The position numbers and the translations under genes were made by a program. From positions 3,691,194-3,755,193 of the forward strand of contig BFEA01000065.1 in NCBI GenBank assembly GCA_003427395.1: DNA of 64,000 bases, written 5' to 3'. The notes beneath the pieces are model-generated. The model worked only from the letters and a program-made list of their open reading frames with translations. It did no database searches and had not been told where the DNA came from. This document shows, piece after piece, positions 44,693 to 55,247 of the stretch. The stretch is from Chara braunii. Its lineage: Eukaryota > Streptophyta > Charophyceae > Charales > Characeae. Position 1 is the stretch's first letter, and each line of letters starts with the position of its first letter.

Positions 44693-45307
44693 CTAAACCG
44701 AGGGAGAAGGAAGAGGGTCAGTGGGCTGAGGAGAAGCAGTCAACCCAGCACGACGAGCACGGTCATAGGCACACACCAACATGCGAGCGTGCTGCAAGTG
44801 CTCAAGGGGCTCCCAAGTAGCCTCCTCATCAGGGTAACCCTTCCAACGTACGAGATACTCGACGTGAGGAAGGTTGTCGTCGGTGACTCGGCGACCAATG
44901 ATGTTTGAAACGAGGAACTCCTTATGGTCGTCCACCATGATGGGTGGAGGGCGCTCGTATGGTCGTCTAGCAAAAGGCTCAAACGGTCTGCGGTAGGGAC
45001 GCAGTAACGAGATGTGGTAGACATCGTGCACACGAGTCTGGTGTAGGTAGTCGGGCAGCTTCACACGGAAGATGACTGGGCTAGAAGCCGTATCCGAACC
45101 GATGGTCTGGAGAATGCGGCATGGGCCAAAAAAGCGACGCAGGAACTTGCGAAGCGTATTCGCTTCGAGCTGTAAGTGGCGGGTGTCGACAAGCGCACCA
45201 TCACCGACTTTGAATGGATGATCCATCCTCGATCGGTTCGCATGTGCGGCCATGCGAGTCTGGGAAGCGGCTATGTGCTCATGCGTGGTCTTCATGATCA
45301 ACGTCAT
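44693..45307 (-). pseudogene. gypsy-1 integrase C terminus and chromodomain
   Basis: After the integrase C-terminal segment (FKVGDGALVDTRHL, FRVKLPDYLHQTRVHDVYHI) comes a chromodomain: EFLVSNIIGRR, VEYLVRWKGYPDEEATWEPL. Chromodomains of chromoviruses bias integration toward heterochromatin marks. The aromatic cage positions Y/W/W are visible in YLVRWKGYPDEEATW. It is in a different frame from the integrase core. Confidence 0.9.
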
Positions 45308-45959
45308 GTGCGCAACCCAATCATCCAGCGCCGGACAACTTGTCGGGGTGCATCTGAGACAGTCAAAGGAAGTCCGCGAGAAAACGAGGGTGATAGTCGA
45401 GGTCGCAATAGTAAGGCGACATCCCCGTGGCTGGCAAGACGGCGTGGTTGTAGGCTATCTCCGCGTGGACAAGATTGAGATCCCACTGCTGGTTGTTACG
45501 AACAATCTTTCAGAGAATATCTTTGAGAGTCCTGTTCGTGACCTCGACCTGACCATCGGTCTGGGGATGGTAAGACGAGGAGAAGCGGAGCTGGGTGCCA
45601 TACACCTCGTGGAGCTGCCGTCACAATCCGTTGGTAAAGCGCGGGTCACGATCGGATATGATGCTCACAGGTAAGTCGTGGTCACACACGACTCGATCAA
45701 ACACGATGTCGGCGACCTTACGTGCACTGATGGTATAGCGGCACGGAACAAAGCGTGCACGCTTCGTGAAGCGGTCGACGACGACCAATATAGCATCATG
45801 ACTGCGGAGGGTTGGAGGACGAAGAGGACCGATAAAGTCCATCGAGATGGACTGCCAACGACCCTCAAGGATAGGAAGAGGCTGGAGCAAACCATAAGGC
45901 AGGTGGTTCGCACTGTTCACCTCATCACAGGTGGGATACTCTGCGACGTGGTCCTTCAC
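45308..45959 (-). pseudogene. gypsy-1 integrase core, frameshifted
   Basis: Open from 45959 to 45621: SMDFIGPLRP contains the first catalytic Asp and ISDRDPRFTNGL the second. The third residue (Glu) would lie in 45308-45620, where the frame is broken. Upstream only one cysteine of the zinc-binding site (YPTCDEV) is left. Confidence 0.85.
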
Positions 45960-46131
45960 AGTCCTTGCGCTTCGGCCAGACGTACTGGTGGCTTACCCGA
46001 GCCAACGTCTTGTGGAACCCCATATGATCGACGGCTACCTGGTCACGGAATTGTGCTACTGCCCGGACACGTAGCTGTCCAGTGGAGGGAACACAAATAC
46101 GCGGCTCTCTGATACCCTGTGAACCGTGCCA

Positions 46132-46881
46132 CTACACAAGACCGTTGTCCTCGAAAGAGTAGTTCGGGACGGTCTTCCCACTCTGAAGGGTCGCATGGAT
46201 GTCGCGATAGACGGGGCAGTGGTGGTACTGGGTGGGAAACTCGTCGGTCACCGAGTGGTGGATGGTGGTGACCGAGATGGCAGCGAGCTGGATCTGCTCC
46301 AGGTTATGGTCAGGGCGCCGGGAAAAGGCATATGCGACCCGATTGGTCTCACCCTTTATGTGCTCGGTGGTGAAAGTAAACTTGGATAGGTCACGCCACC
46401 AACGAGCCTGCCGAGTAGTGAGCTTCGACTTTGTCAAAAAAACCTGGACAACAGAGTTGTATATGCGCACCGTGAATGGTACCCCGTGAAGGTAGTAACG
46501 TCAGTGCCGAGTGGCATAAACTACTGCGAGAACCTCACGTTGATCAACAGTGCAGTTTATCTCGGCGGGCATGAGCTGACGGGAGTAGAAAGCTATCGGA
46601 CAATCACCTGAGCGAGACTCGACAGTGCCGTCCTCGACGATGGTAGGAGAATAGTCAAGAAAAGGCTCGTCAGTAGCTGGACGAGTAGGCGTCAGGCAGG
46701 AAGCAGTGCGAGTAGGCGTCAAGCGGGAAGCAGTGGTAAGGGCAGGGGTTGGGAAGTAAGGGATGCGAGGATGAGAGGAATCAGGAGAGCGAAAAATATG
46801 GAAAAACACTGCTCCTATGACAAAGTCTGACGCATCGGTGGTAAGGGCGATCAAAATCGGGTAGGTGGAAAACCGGTGCAC
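46132..46881 (-). pseudogene. gypsy-1 RNase H domain
   Basis: Same frame as the RT. TTDASDFVIGAVF is the first catalytic block; PIAFYSRQLMPAEINCTVDQ and REVLAVVYATRH follow; the C-terminal block is SKLTTRQARWWRDLSKFTF. Stops at 46501 and 46132 and a degenerated DAFSRR block (YAFSRR) show decay. An unusual insertion of threonine/arginine-rich sequence (about 46640-46760) lies within the domain. Confidence 0.88.
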
Positions 46882-47028
46882 ATGTCACCGACTTCTTTAG
46901 GGCGCGGAAGGTGTCCTCGTGGAGGGGTGTCCAAGACCATGGCGGGTTCTTTCGGAGGAGGGTGGAGGTAAGGACGTAGAAATACCTAGTGTATCCTTGG
47001 ATGAAGTTACTCTAGTAGCTAGTGAGGC

Positions 47029-47783
47029 CTAAGAAGCTGTGAAGCTGCCAGGCAGATGTGGGGACGGGCCACTTCGCAATAGTAGTGGTCTTCGCGTCAT
47101 CCTTCTAGAGACCCTGTCTGACACGTAGTGTCCTAGGAAGTCCAATTTGCGCTGGGCAAAGCGACACTTACCGAGCTTGGCATAAAAGCCATGCTTGCGT
47201 AAGCAGTGTAGGACATCGCGGCGGTGTCTGAGATGGTCTTCTAAGGTACGGTTGTAGACCACGATGTCGTCCTGGTATACGAGAACGTGTTCTTCAAGGA
47301 TGTCCTTGAAGATATCGTTCATCGCCCTCTGGAAGGTGGCAGGTGCATTGGTGAGGCCGAATGGCATCACTGCGAACTCGTAGTGCCCGAAGCGCGACCG
47401 AAAGGCGGTCTTCGATTGATCCTCTCCAGCATCGCGGATCTGATGGTAATCGCTACGAAGATCAATCTTTGTAAAGAAGTGGTTGCCTTTTAGGCGGTCG
47501 AACAACTCGTTGGCACGAGGCATGGGGTAGCTGTTCTTAACCGTGTAGCGGTTAAGGCCGCGATAATCGATGCAGAGACAGAGAGTTTCATCCGCTTTGC
47601 GCGCAAAGAGGACGGGTGCACCCCACGGGCCCACAGGGAGTTGGGTTTAATGAAACCCGGTCTCAGGAGCTCCTCAAGCTGACGCTCAAGTTCGGTGGCC
47701 TCGGGAATCGAGAGTCTGTAAGGTGCCTGGTGGTGAACACGATAGCCAGGCACGAGCCGGATGAAGTGCTTGACATCGCGCAT
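47029..47783 (-). pseudogene. gypsy-1 reverse transcriptase
   Basis: Begins in one frame (IPEATELERQLEELLRPGFI) and shifts near 47625 to APVLFARKADETLCLCIDYR, then TKIDLRSDYHQIR, AVMPFGLTNAPATFQ and the active-site VYQDDIVVYN (YxDD, about 47252-47280), ending in FLGHYVSD. Element RT copies RNA to cDNA. Disrupted by the frameshift and by a stop at 47029. Confidence 0.92.
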
Positions 47784-48021
47784 AGGTGGGATGTCGGCGT
47801 ACGAGAACGACGATGGAAAAACATCGTGGTACTCTCGAATGAGGTCACAAACAACGGGCTCCAGGTTGGCCGTATAGCGTGCGAGTTCCTCAACGTCAGC
47901 GTCGACGCGCGACGACGAGGCAGACTTAATGGACGGCGGAGGGAGGGAAGTAGAGATGGAAGAACGGAGATAGGAGGATCTGGCTCCAGGGAGATGGGGT
48001 CGGCGTCTGGGCAGGGTGGAT

Positions 48022-48462
48022 CATAGTGCAAGAGATCCGTAACGTTCACCGTAAAGAAGGTGACGTTGTCCTGTCGGATGAAGTGGGCGAACTTCCGAGG
48101 CGAGGTGACGGTGATAGTGGGAGATGGTGTAGGCACGGAAGGCTCCGGGGGAGGAGAATCGGGGTGTGGTGTCGCAGTGGTACCTATAATAGGTATGCGA
48201 TATGTCTATCCACACTTCGTTCTGAGAATGAGAGTGTTGGTCGCCCAATCGGCCTCGGTGCTACGAAACCTACGGGACCACAAAGTACCGAGAATGAAGT
48301 CGTACCCCATCTCCATCACATCGAAATGTGCAGAGGAGTGGTGGCGACGGGACCCCGGGGAACGATCAGTCGGTTTCAGAGTGAGGAAGAAGGGAAAATC
48401 GGTGACCATCTGATCGAAGAAGCGTCGGGTCTTGTCACCTCCTAGGGTGACGAAGATGGGAG
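48022..48462 (-). other. gypsy-1 protease-RT linker, frame uncertain
   Basis: The protease body and linker should lie here; frames are interrupted and only fragments such as MGYDFILGTLW (about 48285-48320) resemble the DxILGxxWL motif of retroviral-type proteases. Confidence 0.55.
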
Positions 48463-48951
48463 TCAGGGAGACCCTGTCGTGGGTAAGCGTGCTTCCTTCA
48501 CCACACGCGGATGAATGAAGTCGCCCTCAGAACTAGAATCCCACAACGCTAAGTTCACCCTCGTAGAGATCCCGAGGCGTACTGGAATGATCGGGAGAGT
48601 GCGATCAAGATCAAAGAGGACGGCGAGAAGGCGACGCAGTGCAGCGACATGGAGGGTGAGTTGCTCCTGGCGAGCCTGGAGCATGCTCAAGTCCAGAAGG
48701 GAGGACACAACGTCCTCGAGAGTCGCAAGCTGCTCGCTGCAACAGCCTGAGCGAATGGATCGACGCGTCGGTAGTCGCAGAGAGGTGGGAGGGGAGACGG
48801 TGGTCTGAGGAGGCACAGACGATACTGCGACAAAGGGATGAGTCCACTCTGTCGGGTCTTGCAATACCTCAACTCCAGTAGCGAGAGGGGCAAGCCGCGA
48901 CGGAGATGTCGAAAAACCGACTACTGAGGAGGGCACAGGTGTACACTTCAT
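48463..48951 (-). pseudogene. gypsy-1 protease region
   Basis: A 162-codon frame. LALWDSSSEGDFIHPRVV is the active-site segment of a retropepsin, but the expected DSG or DTG triad reads DSS here (about 48520-48560), consistent with a G to A change. Preceded by a leucine-rich linker. Confidence 0.75.
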
Positions 48952-48956
48952 CGTGG

Positions 48957-51068
48957 CTAGGAGGCGCCGAGGGGGGACTGAGCACAGCGCTGGCGGGAAA
49001 GCTCAACGTAGTGGCGATCAAGGACAGCGGTGTAAGGGCATCGCGAGGAGGTATGACTTTCCTGGCGGCAGCGCAAACACCCACGCCGACTCAAAATGAC
49101 CTTGCGCTCCTCAGCGGAAAAGACACCGCGAGGAGGGACAAAGCCTTGAGGGAGGTCCTTTTGAGAGACCTCGGGGGGCGACGAGCCGGCATGACCAGAA
49201 CGGCTGCGTGCCCGAGAGAGGGTGGAGAGGGCAAGTTGGAGGCGCTCAGCTATAGGGAGGGTAGAGTCCTCCAGGTGGTAGTGGACAACCTCGCAGAGGT
49301 CGAGGTCGTCGCTATGGTCACCCTCAGGCGACACCGAGACAACAACGTCCTGCTCTCCATACTCGAGTGCGCTAAAGCGGTGCGAGAAGTGGCGGCCCTG
49401 CTGCGCGGAACGGCGGGTACGACAGTGGAAAGGGGAATGACGTTGGGAACTGCAGTGAGAGAAGGAGGGGGCGTAACCAGTACGTTGAGGTTGAGAGGAG
49501 GAAGTGGGTTGAAAACGGGCCCACATCCGTTGATGGGCCCTGGCGGCCTCGTAAGCCTGCGGGGCCGATGTGAAGTCATACTGCCATAACTCGGAGCGGT
49601 ACTTAAGGGGAAGGTTGGCCAAGAAATAATCGATGAGGGCAACCTCAGGGAGGAACGCCACATCGCAAATGAGGCAGGCATCCTGAAAGACCTGGATGTG
49701 GTCGTCCAAGCCGACGGTGCCACCAGAGCCGGACCAGCGTGTACTGACGACACGCTCGAAGGTGTCAGTCACATCGTGTTGGGCTCCGAAGCGATCCTCG
49801 AGGAACACCTGGAAATCCATGAAGGTCGGGGTCTGACCCTCACGAAGAGAGCGAGTGTAGAAATCCTCCCAGGCATCGAAAGGACTGCCACGCAGACCTG
49901 TGGAGAGGTGAGCCACCCACTGGTCAGGTGGGACGCCCATGAGCTGGAGCGTGCGGGAGGCGGACTACAGCCACCGAGACACGCGCATCCCTATACCGTT
50001 GTACAAGGCAATCTCCGTCAAGCGGACAAGTGGTGCGCCACCATTTTGGCAGCGAGGAGATCGAGGAGCAGAGGTCTGTGCTACGGCCGAGTAAGTCAGT
50101 GCAGGTCCTGGGGAAGGGGGTGCAATTGACTGTACGCCTGGGCCGTATGGTGAAGCGGCGGTGGAAACAACAACAAGCTGCGAGGGAACTGTGGTAAAAG
50201 AGGTATCCCTCGCAGCAACCGATGGAGTAGGAAGGAGATAAGATGTGGGTGGAGGGGGTGCAGGGCGAGGGAAGCGAGCCTGCATGGATGAAAGAGCAGA
50301 GGAAGAAGAGGGTGTGCGCGAAGGCGCGACCACCTGTGAGGGTAGGGGTGGTTGAAGGCGTAAGAGGACGAGGTCAGCCCGAATCTGGGCCAGTTCGGCC
50401 TCAAGACGTCGGGCATAGATCAAGCGAGGAGTAGTAGGGGAAGTAGACGCACGAGCGGAGCAGGGCATTCCATAAGAGGGAGAATCAGGTGACACTGCGG
50501 TTGTGCGAAGGGGAGGGAGAAGCGGGGAACCCGAAGAGTGACGGAATGACAGAGGGTTGTGGTCCTGTGGCCGTAGTGACTGGAATGTGGGCGGGTGCGC
50601 CCGTAGAGTGACGGAAGGCCTGACCCATGGCGGTTGTCGTGCTAGGAGCGTGGACGGTCCCCAAGATGGTCGGGTCGGGGGCAGCTGAGGAGGAAGCTTT
50701 GTCGTGGCCACCATGTCGGAGGATGGGGGACCCGAACTGGGAGCCAGGGAACGAGAGAGAGTTGGGAGAGGAAGGATGGGTAGCGTCCTGGAGTTGCCGA
50801 ATGCCTGCGGCAAGAGTCGCCACTTGCGGCTGTAAAGGCGCAAGGGTCGTCAGTTGCGCTTGGATGGGCCCGAGGAGGGAGGTGAGGTGGGTGTGCAGAA
50901 CCCCCTGGGCTGATGGCCATGGGACGCCGATACAGGTGTGGAGCCCGGTGCCGAGGTTGTTGCCGCGTTGGCGGCTTGTGACACGTCGTCAGCCATAGGG
51001 AGGTAACGGGCCGGATTGGAGGGGGTCGGAGGAGGTCTGTGTGAGCGGAGGGCGTAGGGGGGGATCAA
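48957..51068 (-). pseudogene. gypsy-1 gag
   Basis: The C-terminal 327 codons (49940-48957) are a Ty3-type gag: DQWVAHLSTGLRGSPFDAW, FLEDRFGAQHD, LIDYFLANLPLKYRSELW, then a CCHC knuckle CLRCRQESHTSSRC with perfect CX2CX4HX4C spacing. Upstream the same frame is open to 50843 except for one TAG at 49965, and the N-terminal proline/serine-rich part needs two frame changes (near 50920 and 50480). The ATG is at 51068 or at an internal position near 50998. Gag forms the particle that packages element RNA. Confidence 0.85.
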
Positions 51069-52818
51069 TGGTAGAAAGCGACGGGCGGCGTTAGTGAGTC
51101 AAGCACGGGTGCCGTCAAAGGGGGAGGGGTGGTTCGGGTCTAGGGTGCCCGAACGGGAAGGGAAAGTAGGGAGAAGGGATGATGGGAGAGTCGGGGGGTT
51201 AGGGAAACCCTAAACCCTAGAAAAACCCTAAGAAAACCCTAACCGAAGTTTGAGTGGTTAGCGTAGGGTATCGGTGACCTAATCCAAAAAAAAAATAGCA
51301 ACCATGGAAGGAAAGGGAAAAGAAAAATAAATAAAGAATTATATTTAAAAAAAACAAAAAAAACAAAAAAAGAACAAATTATTTATTTTTTTGGAATTTT
51401 TAGCAACATTTTCTTACCCCCCATGGGGTCAAGAATGTGCCAAGAGGAAGGAGAGATCAAGATAAGCACACAAAGGTTCAAAATGCCGCAAATTATAAAT
51501 TAAAAAAAAAAAAAAATAATAATAAGTAAGTTAATAAATAAAGAAATGAGGAGGTGGAGAGTGAAAAGACTAAGTGTTGAATTTTTCAAAAATTTCGACA
51601 GCACTTCGTTACCCCCATGGGGTCAAAGTGTGCCGGCAAGGATATGACTAAGTAAGATGTAGAGAGGGGAGAAAAGAGAAAATTTTGGCAGCACTTCGTT
51701 ACCCCCACGGGGTCCAAATGTGCGCCGAGAGCGGAAATAACAAAGTCCTACCAGAGCTAGAGATGCCGCAGAAAAAAATCAAAATTTAAGAATAAATAAA
51801 AAGAACAAGAAAATAAATCAAAAAATCAGAAAGGAGGTAAAGAGAAGAAGAGAATTCGAATTTTGAAGAAATAGGAAATTTAAATAAAAAGAAAGACAAA
51901 AACAAGAAAAACAGAAAAAAATCAAAGTTGGGGGGCGAAGAGGATGAAAAAGTGAAGGAAGAGATAAATAGGTGAGAAAGAGAAAAAGATGGAAGTGGAA
52001 GGTGGGGGGATGATGAGGTTGTAGTTGGGGGAGAGGAGGGTGAGAGAATAGCAGAGAAAGGGATGGGAAAGGTGGAGAGGAGTATAAGAGATTAGTAGAA
52101 GATGGTGAGTGGGGAGGGGAGGAGAGAAAGGATGGCAGAAGATGAGTGAAGAGGGAGGGAGGAGGAGAGAGGAGTGGTAGGGTTAGAAAAAGTGATTAGA
52201 CGGTGGAGGGGGGAGGAGAAAGAGAGGGGGCGGGGGAGTAGGTTAGTTGGGAGTGATGATACCAAGCTCTTGGTTGGCCAAGAGCAACAAGATCACCAAG
52301 GTCCACTGTATCTTGACCTTCACGATGCTGGCAGCCTACTGCTGCAACAAAAATGATGTCGGAGTAATCAAGGGTTGGCTGAGATCTTGATCAGCCGCCC
52401 TGGTTGGCTGACGCGCAGCCCCCTAGCCAAGGGGGGTCTTCACTGCTGCCAGACTGCTGGTGCAGCAGTACAAAAAAATAATGGGCGGCATCTTCAGCAG
52501 CAGCTGGGTGTGCTGAGATCTTGATCACCTACCCAGATTGGCCTGTACTGCGGGGGTCTTCAGCTCCACAACAAACTGTGCGCAGGTAGCAGCAGTGTGG
52601 GCACGTGGCGCGTCCGTGTGTGGCGGCCTAGTAATCACAGTCTCTCTTTTCTCGCCACGTGTCACTTCTTTCCTGCTGCACCTTTTGTCACGTTTTCGTG
52701 CAGTTTTTCGCTGGGAACGCCCGAAAAACAGCCAAAAAACTCGGTGTAGGGTTTTGCAGTATTTCCTGCTATGTGGTGTGGTGGGTGGGAGCGGGGAACG
52801 TTCCTGCTCCGATACCAG
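51069..52818 (-). other. 5' leader of gypsy-1
   Basis: 1.7 kb non-coding, A/G-rich on plus. It contains three copies of a ~40-bp stem-loop motif TTACCCCCATGGGGTC (51401-51441, 51598-51634, 51687-51726), a short run of telomere-like CCCTAAA units (about 51208-51244), an 8-bp hairpin (52266-52273 with 52278-52285) and a direct repeat TGAGATCTTGATCA (52380 and 52514). Confidence 0.7.
52803..52817 (-). other. Primer binding site (initiator tRNA-Met)
   Basis: TGGTATCGGAGCAGG on the minus strand, one base inside the 5' LTR. It differs by one base (G for A) in its first 12 from the usual plant TGGTATCAGAGC complementary to the 3' end of initiator tRNA-Met. Confidence 0.88.
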
Positions 52819-53095
52819 TGTGGCGGACCCACCGGGTGAGGTGCTCCGCCTGGGATAGAGATGGAGATGGAGAATGAGGGTGGAGCAAGATGGCACAACG
52901 CAGCTCCCACGCAGACTCCAACGCATGTACTCCAAACTGTGCGAATGTAGAATGACCCAAAGTACAGATTCTGGCTGGGGTATACCCGAGCGGACTGAGT
53001 GGACTGGACTGGACTGGCTGGTACCGACAGGGGTACCGGCCTGGACTAAACTACCCCGAATACAACACAGGCCTGCCAACCAGAGGTCCGCTACA
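52819..53095 (-). repeat. 5' LTR of gypsy-1
   Basis: 277 bp; direct copy of 42890-43197 without its 31-bp palindromic segment. The ends TGTAGCGGACC and GGTCCGCCACA (minus strand) are near inverse of each other. Confidence 0.93.
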
Positions 53096-53317
53096 CACAG
53101 CCTCTCTTGAAACTCGGGGCTTTCAAGAGCTGTCAGAGTCAGAGTGGCAGTCGCTTGAAACCCCCTTTCAAGAGGGGCTGCTCTTGAACGGTTCGAAACC
53201 CCAGCCTGAGCCTGCAACTCGTGCATTTTCAAGTGTCCTCGGCTGAACCCTTGAGGGACTATCGATTTTCATTTTCAAGAGTTGTCAGGCCATTATCCTG
53301 ACTGACAGCAATTCGGG

Positions 53318-53353
<36 letters not shown>

Positions 53354-53518
53354 AGCCTCAGGTTATAAGTTGCTTACAGGTTTGTGGATTTCGGGTCCCG
53401 AGAGGGTCGCGTAAAAAGCGAAGCTGGGTAAGGCTCCCAGATAGAAAGTACTCCGGGCAGACTGTGAGGACCCCGGCCTCAGGCTCAGCCTTTTAATCTT
53501 AAGCCTTGGGCACTGGGC

Positions 53519-53578
<60 letters not shown>
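53318..53578 (+). mobile_element. SINE-like insertion with long A-tail
   Basis: Absent from the paralogous element at 40.9 kb. Between two A-runs (53318-53350 and 53523-53578) lies ~170 bp with a box A-like TAGCCTCAGGTT (about 53353) and box B-like ATTTCGGGTCCCG (about 53389), i.e. a possible tRNA-derived head, ending in GGGCCTTT before the A-tail. It differs in sequence from the SINE at 26535. Confidence 0.55.
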
Positions 53579-53579
<1 letters not shown>

Positions 53580-53744
53580 CAGTAGGACTGTCCTGTCCTT
53601 TTGCAGTCTTTGTCTTAAGCACCATGATCGCCCTTTCTGGAGTGCTTGCTGTGTTGCGAGGGGCCAAAAACTCTAGAAAATGAAACTCTTGAAACCGTCT
53701 GACAGTTCTTGAAACATTCCCCCATTTCAAGAGTGGTGGGGCCT

Positions 53745-54026
53745 TCCCTTGGTGCACCTTCCCACTAACCAAATAATGAGGTGCTAATGTAGCCTACAGG
53801 CAGCACATCACGTGAACATCCTGGGAAAGAGTCCAATGTACCCAGGCCCAATTCCCACATGGCCCTATTGTTCTCTTTGTGGCCCCTAGCCTTGTAGATA
53901 CAGTCAGAAATTGAGCATTTGGGTAGACCAACAGGCCTAGCTCAGTCGATGCACCCACTGGTTCCCCCAAGAATATATAGGGGCTCGTTTTCCTTGAAAA
54001 AAAAATAAAATAATAAAAATAAAAAA
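53745..54026. other. Non-coding
   Basis: Contains CTAGCTCAGTCGATG (about 53938), a box A-like word without a convincing box B in register. No gene. Confidence 0.4.
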
Positions 54027-54126
54027 TGAATGGAATACAGACCCAAGTTCCAATCCAGATGCAATCAGATGACCAGAATAAGATCATTCTGAATTACCTG
54101 GGGCCGGTCAGTTCAATGATATCATT
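54027..54126 (+). mobile_element. tRNA-derived SINE, 5'-truncated copy
   Basis: GGAATACAGACCCAAGTTCC with a box B-like GTTCCAATCC and the tail GAATTACCTGGGGCCGGTCA match the SINE at 26535; followed by an A/G-rich run. Confidence 0.65.
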
Positions 54127-55125
54127 AAAAAAAAGGAAACAAAAAAAGAAGACAAAAAAAGAAAAAAAAGAATTGGGTACTGAAATGGGGCGACTTCCTG
54201 GCGGGGAGAGTAGGAGTGGCACCTGGTAGAAGGGACGCTAGATACAGCTATAATTCAGTCTAGATAGAGTTCTAATTCAGTCTAGATACAGCTGTAACAA
54301 CCAGGCGAGCTCTATAAGCCTAAGGTGAACTTGAAGACCGTAGTTTAGCATCATGGTTTTGTCTAGGTTGAAAGGAAAGCTGGACCCGTTTCAGCATCAT
54401 GGTTTTCTCTCGGTTGATGGGAAAGCTGGACCCGTTTCCAGCACAAGCCAAAGCCGGGGTAAGGGCCCGGTACCGCTGGGGCCCTTTTTTGCAATGAAAA
54501 AAAAGCAGGAAAGAAAAGAGAGAGATGGGCAGAAATGAGGTCCCATAATAATACCCAATTTCTTCCTTGTTTATGAGCCCCTATCATGCGGTGGCCAAAT
54601 CCCACATCCCCCGAATTCAGCTGAAACAAGGAGTCCAGGGTCCACGTCTGTCCCTCTTCCGGAATTCGGCCAAAAAGCCCAACACAAAGGCACCGAGTCC
54701 TACTAGCATTGCTAGCATTGCTCCTGTTCCGGTAATGGGGACCTCCCTGTTGTGTGACAGTGGTTGCCACCACCGATTTCTGTGGATTGTAGGGCAAGGC
54801 CATTCTCTTCATTTTGAAGTTTACGACGTTGGTTTATTGAGGCAGGTGGTGAAGTTAGTGCATCCCCATTGGCTGCACATTTTCGCCTTCTTTCGTCTAA
54901 GGTGGTCTGTGAGAGTCCCATTTCTCTGGGGTGGTGTACATCAAGCTAGAGAGGGGGACCACCACCAGTCCCATTTCAGATACAGCAGTGATGAACCAGA
55001 AACAAAAAGGAAGAAAAAGTTTTGAGTAAATACCTTCCACATGTCGAGGCTAGAGTTACGGCGGTAGCAAAACCGTGCATCACCAGATGGCCACGGTCTG
55101 TCAAGAAAGGAAAGCCTTTACCATT
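54127..55125. other. Non-coding with two small duplications
   Basis: 54240-54298 has three CTAGATA..AATTCAGT units. 54348-54442 is a ~50-bp tandem duplication, each copy ending in the GCTGGACCCGTTT hairpin (54379-54395 incomplete, 54425-54442 complete). A 152-codon plus frame at 54567-55025 has no recognisable domain and is not supported. Confidence 0.5.
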
Positions 55126-55247
55126 GGGCCTCCCTGCACTGCTCTCCAAAGGTGGTATTCGACAATGAACTTTCCGCAAGAACATGGAAAGATACACTTC
55201 CATATGTTTTGTCTTTGTGAATGTGGAGCTCACTGCAGCTGGGGCCC
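55126..55247. mobile_element. GGGCCTCGC MITE, copy 4
   Basis: 122 bp, ends GGGCCTCCCTGCACTGCTCT and a diverged inverse, 3-bp target duplication ATT (55123-55125 and 55248-55250). Interior CATGGAAAGATACAC as in copy 3. Confidence 0.82.

Larger units (their letters stand above)
42890..53095 (-). mobile_element. Complete Ty3/gypsy chromovirus (gypsy-1)
   Basis: 10,206 bp with direct LTRs (42890-43197 and 52819-53095), a 5-bp target duplication CACAG (42885-42889 and 53096-53100), a PBS matching initiator tRNA-Met and, in minus orientation, leader, gag, protease, RT, RNase H, integrase and chromodomain. The order RT-RNase H-integrase defines Ty3/gypsy; the chromodomain marks a chromovirus. All coding parts carry stops or frameshifts. 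A 375-bp N gap (43985-44359) lies in the 3' non-coding part. Confidence 0.95.
42821..53744. mobile_element. CTCTTGAA-type TIR element, copy 2, split by the gypsy element
   Basis: 42821-42889 and 53096-53744 are the two halves. Joined in order they follow copy 1 (40514-41071 minus its MITE): a left TIR, a TTTTCAAGAGTACA word, GGCCACACAG then CCTCTCTTGAAAC, and a right TIR at about 53728-53744 with a small deletion. The right half additionally holds a SINE-like insertion (53318-53578). Confidence 0.8.

Noticed and set aside
53930-53960. TAGCTCAGTCGATG as a tRNA gene
   Set aside because: Only a box A-like word; the rest of a tRNA cannot be folded.
54567-55025. 152-codon plus frame as a gene
   Set aside because: No recognisable domain, composition like the surrounding non-coding DNA, and it begins in repeat-derived sequence.
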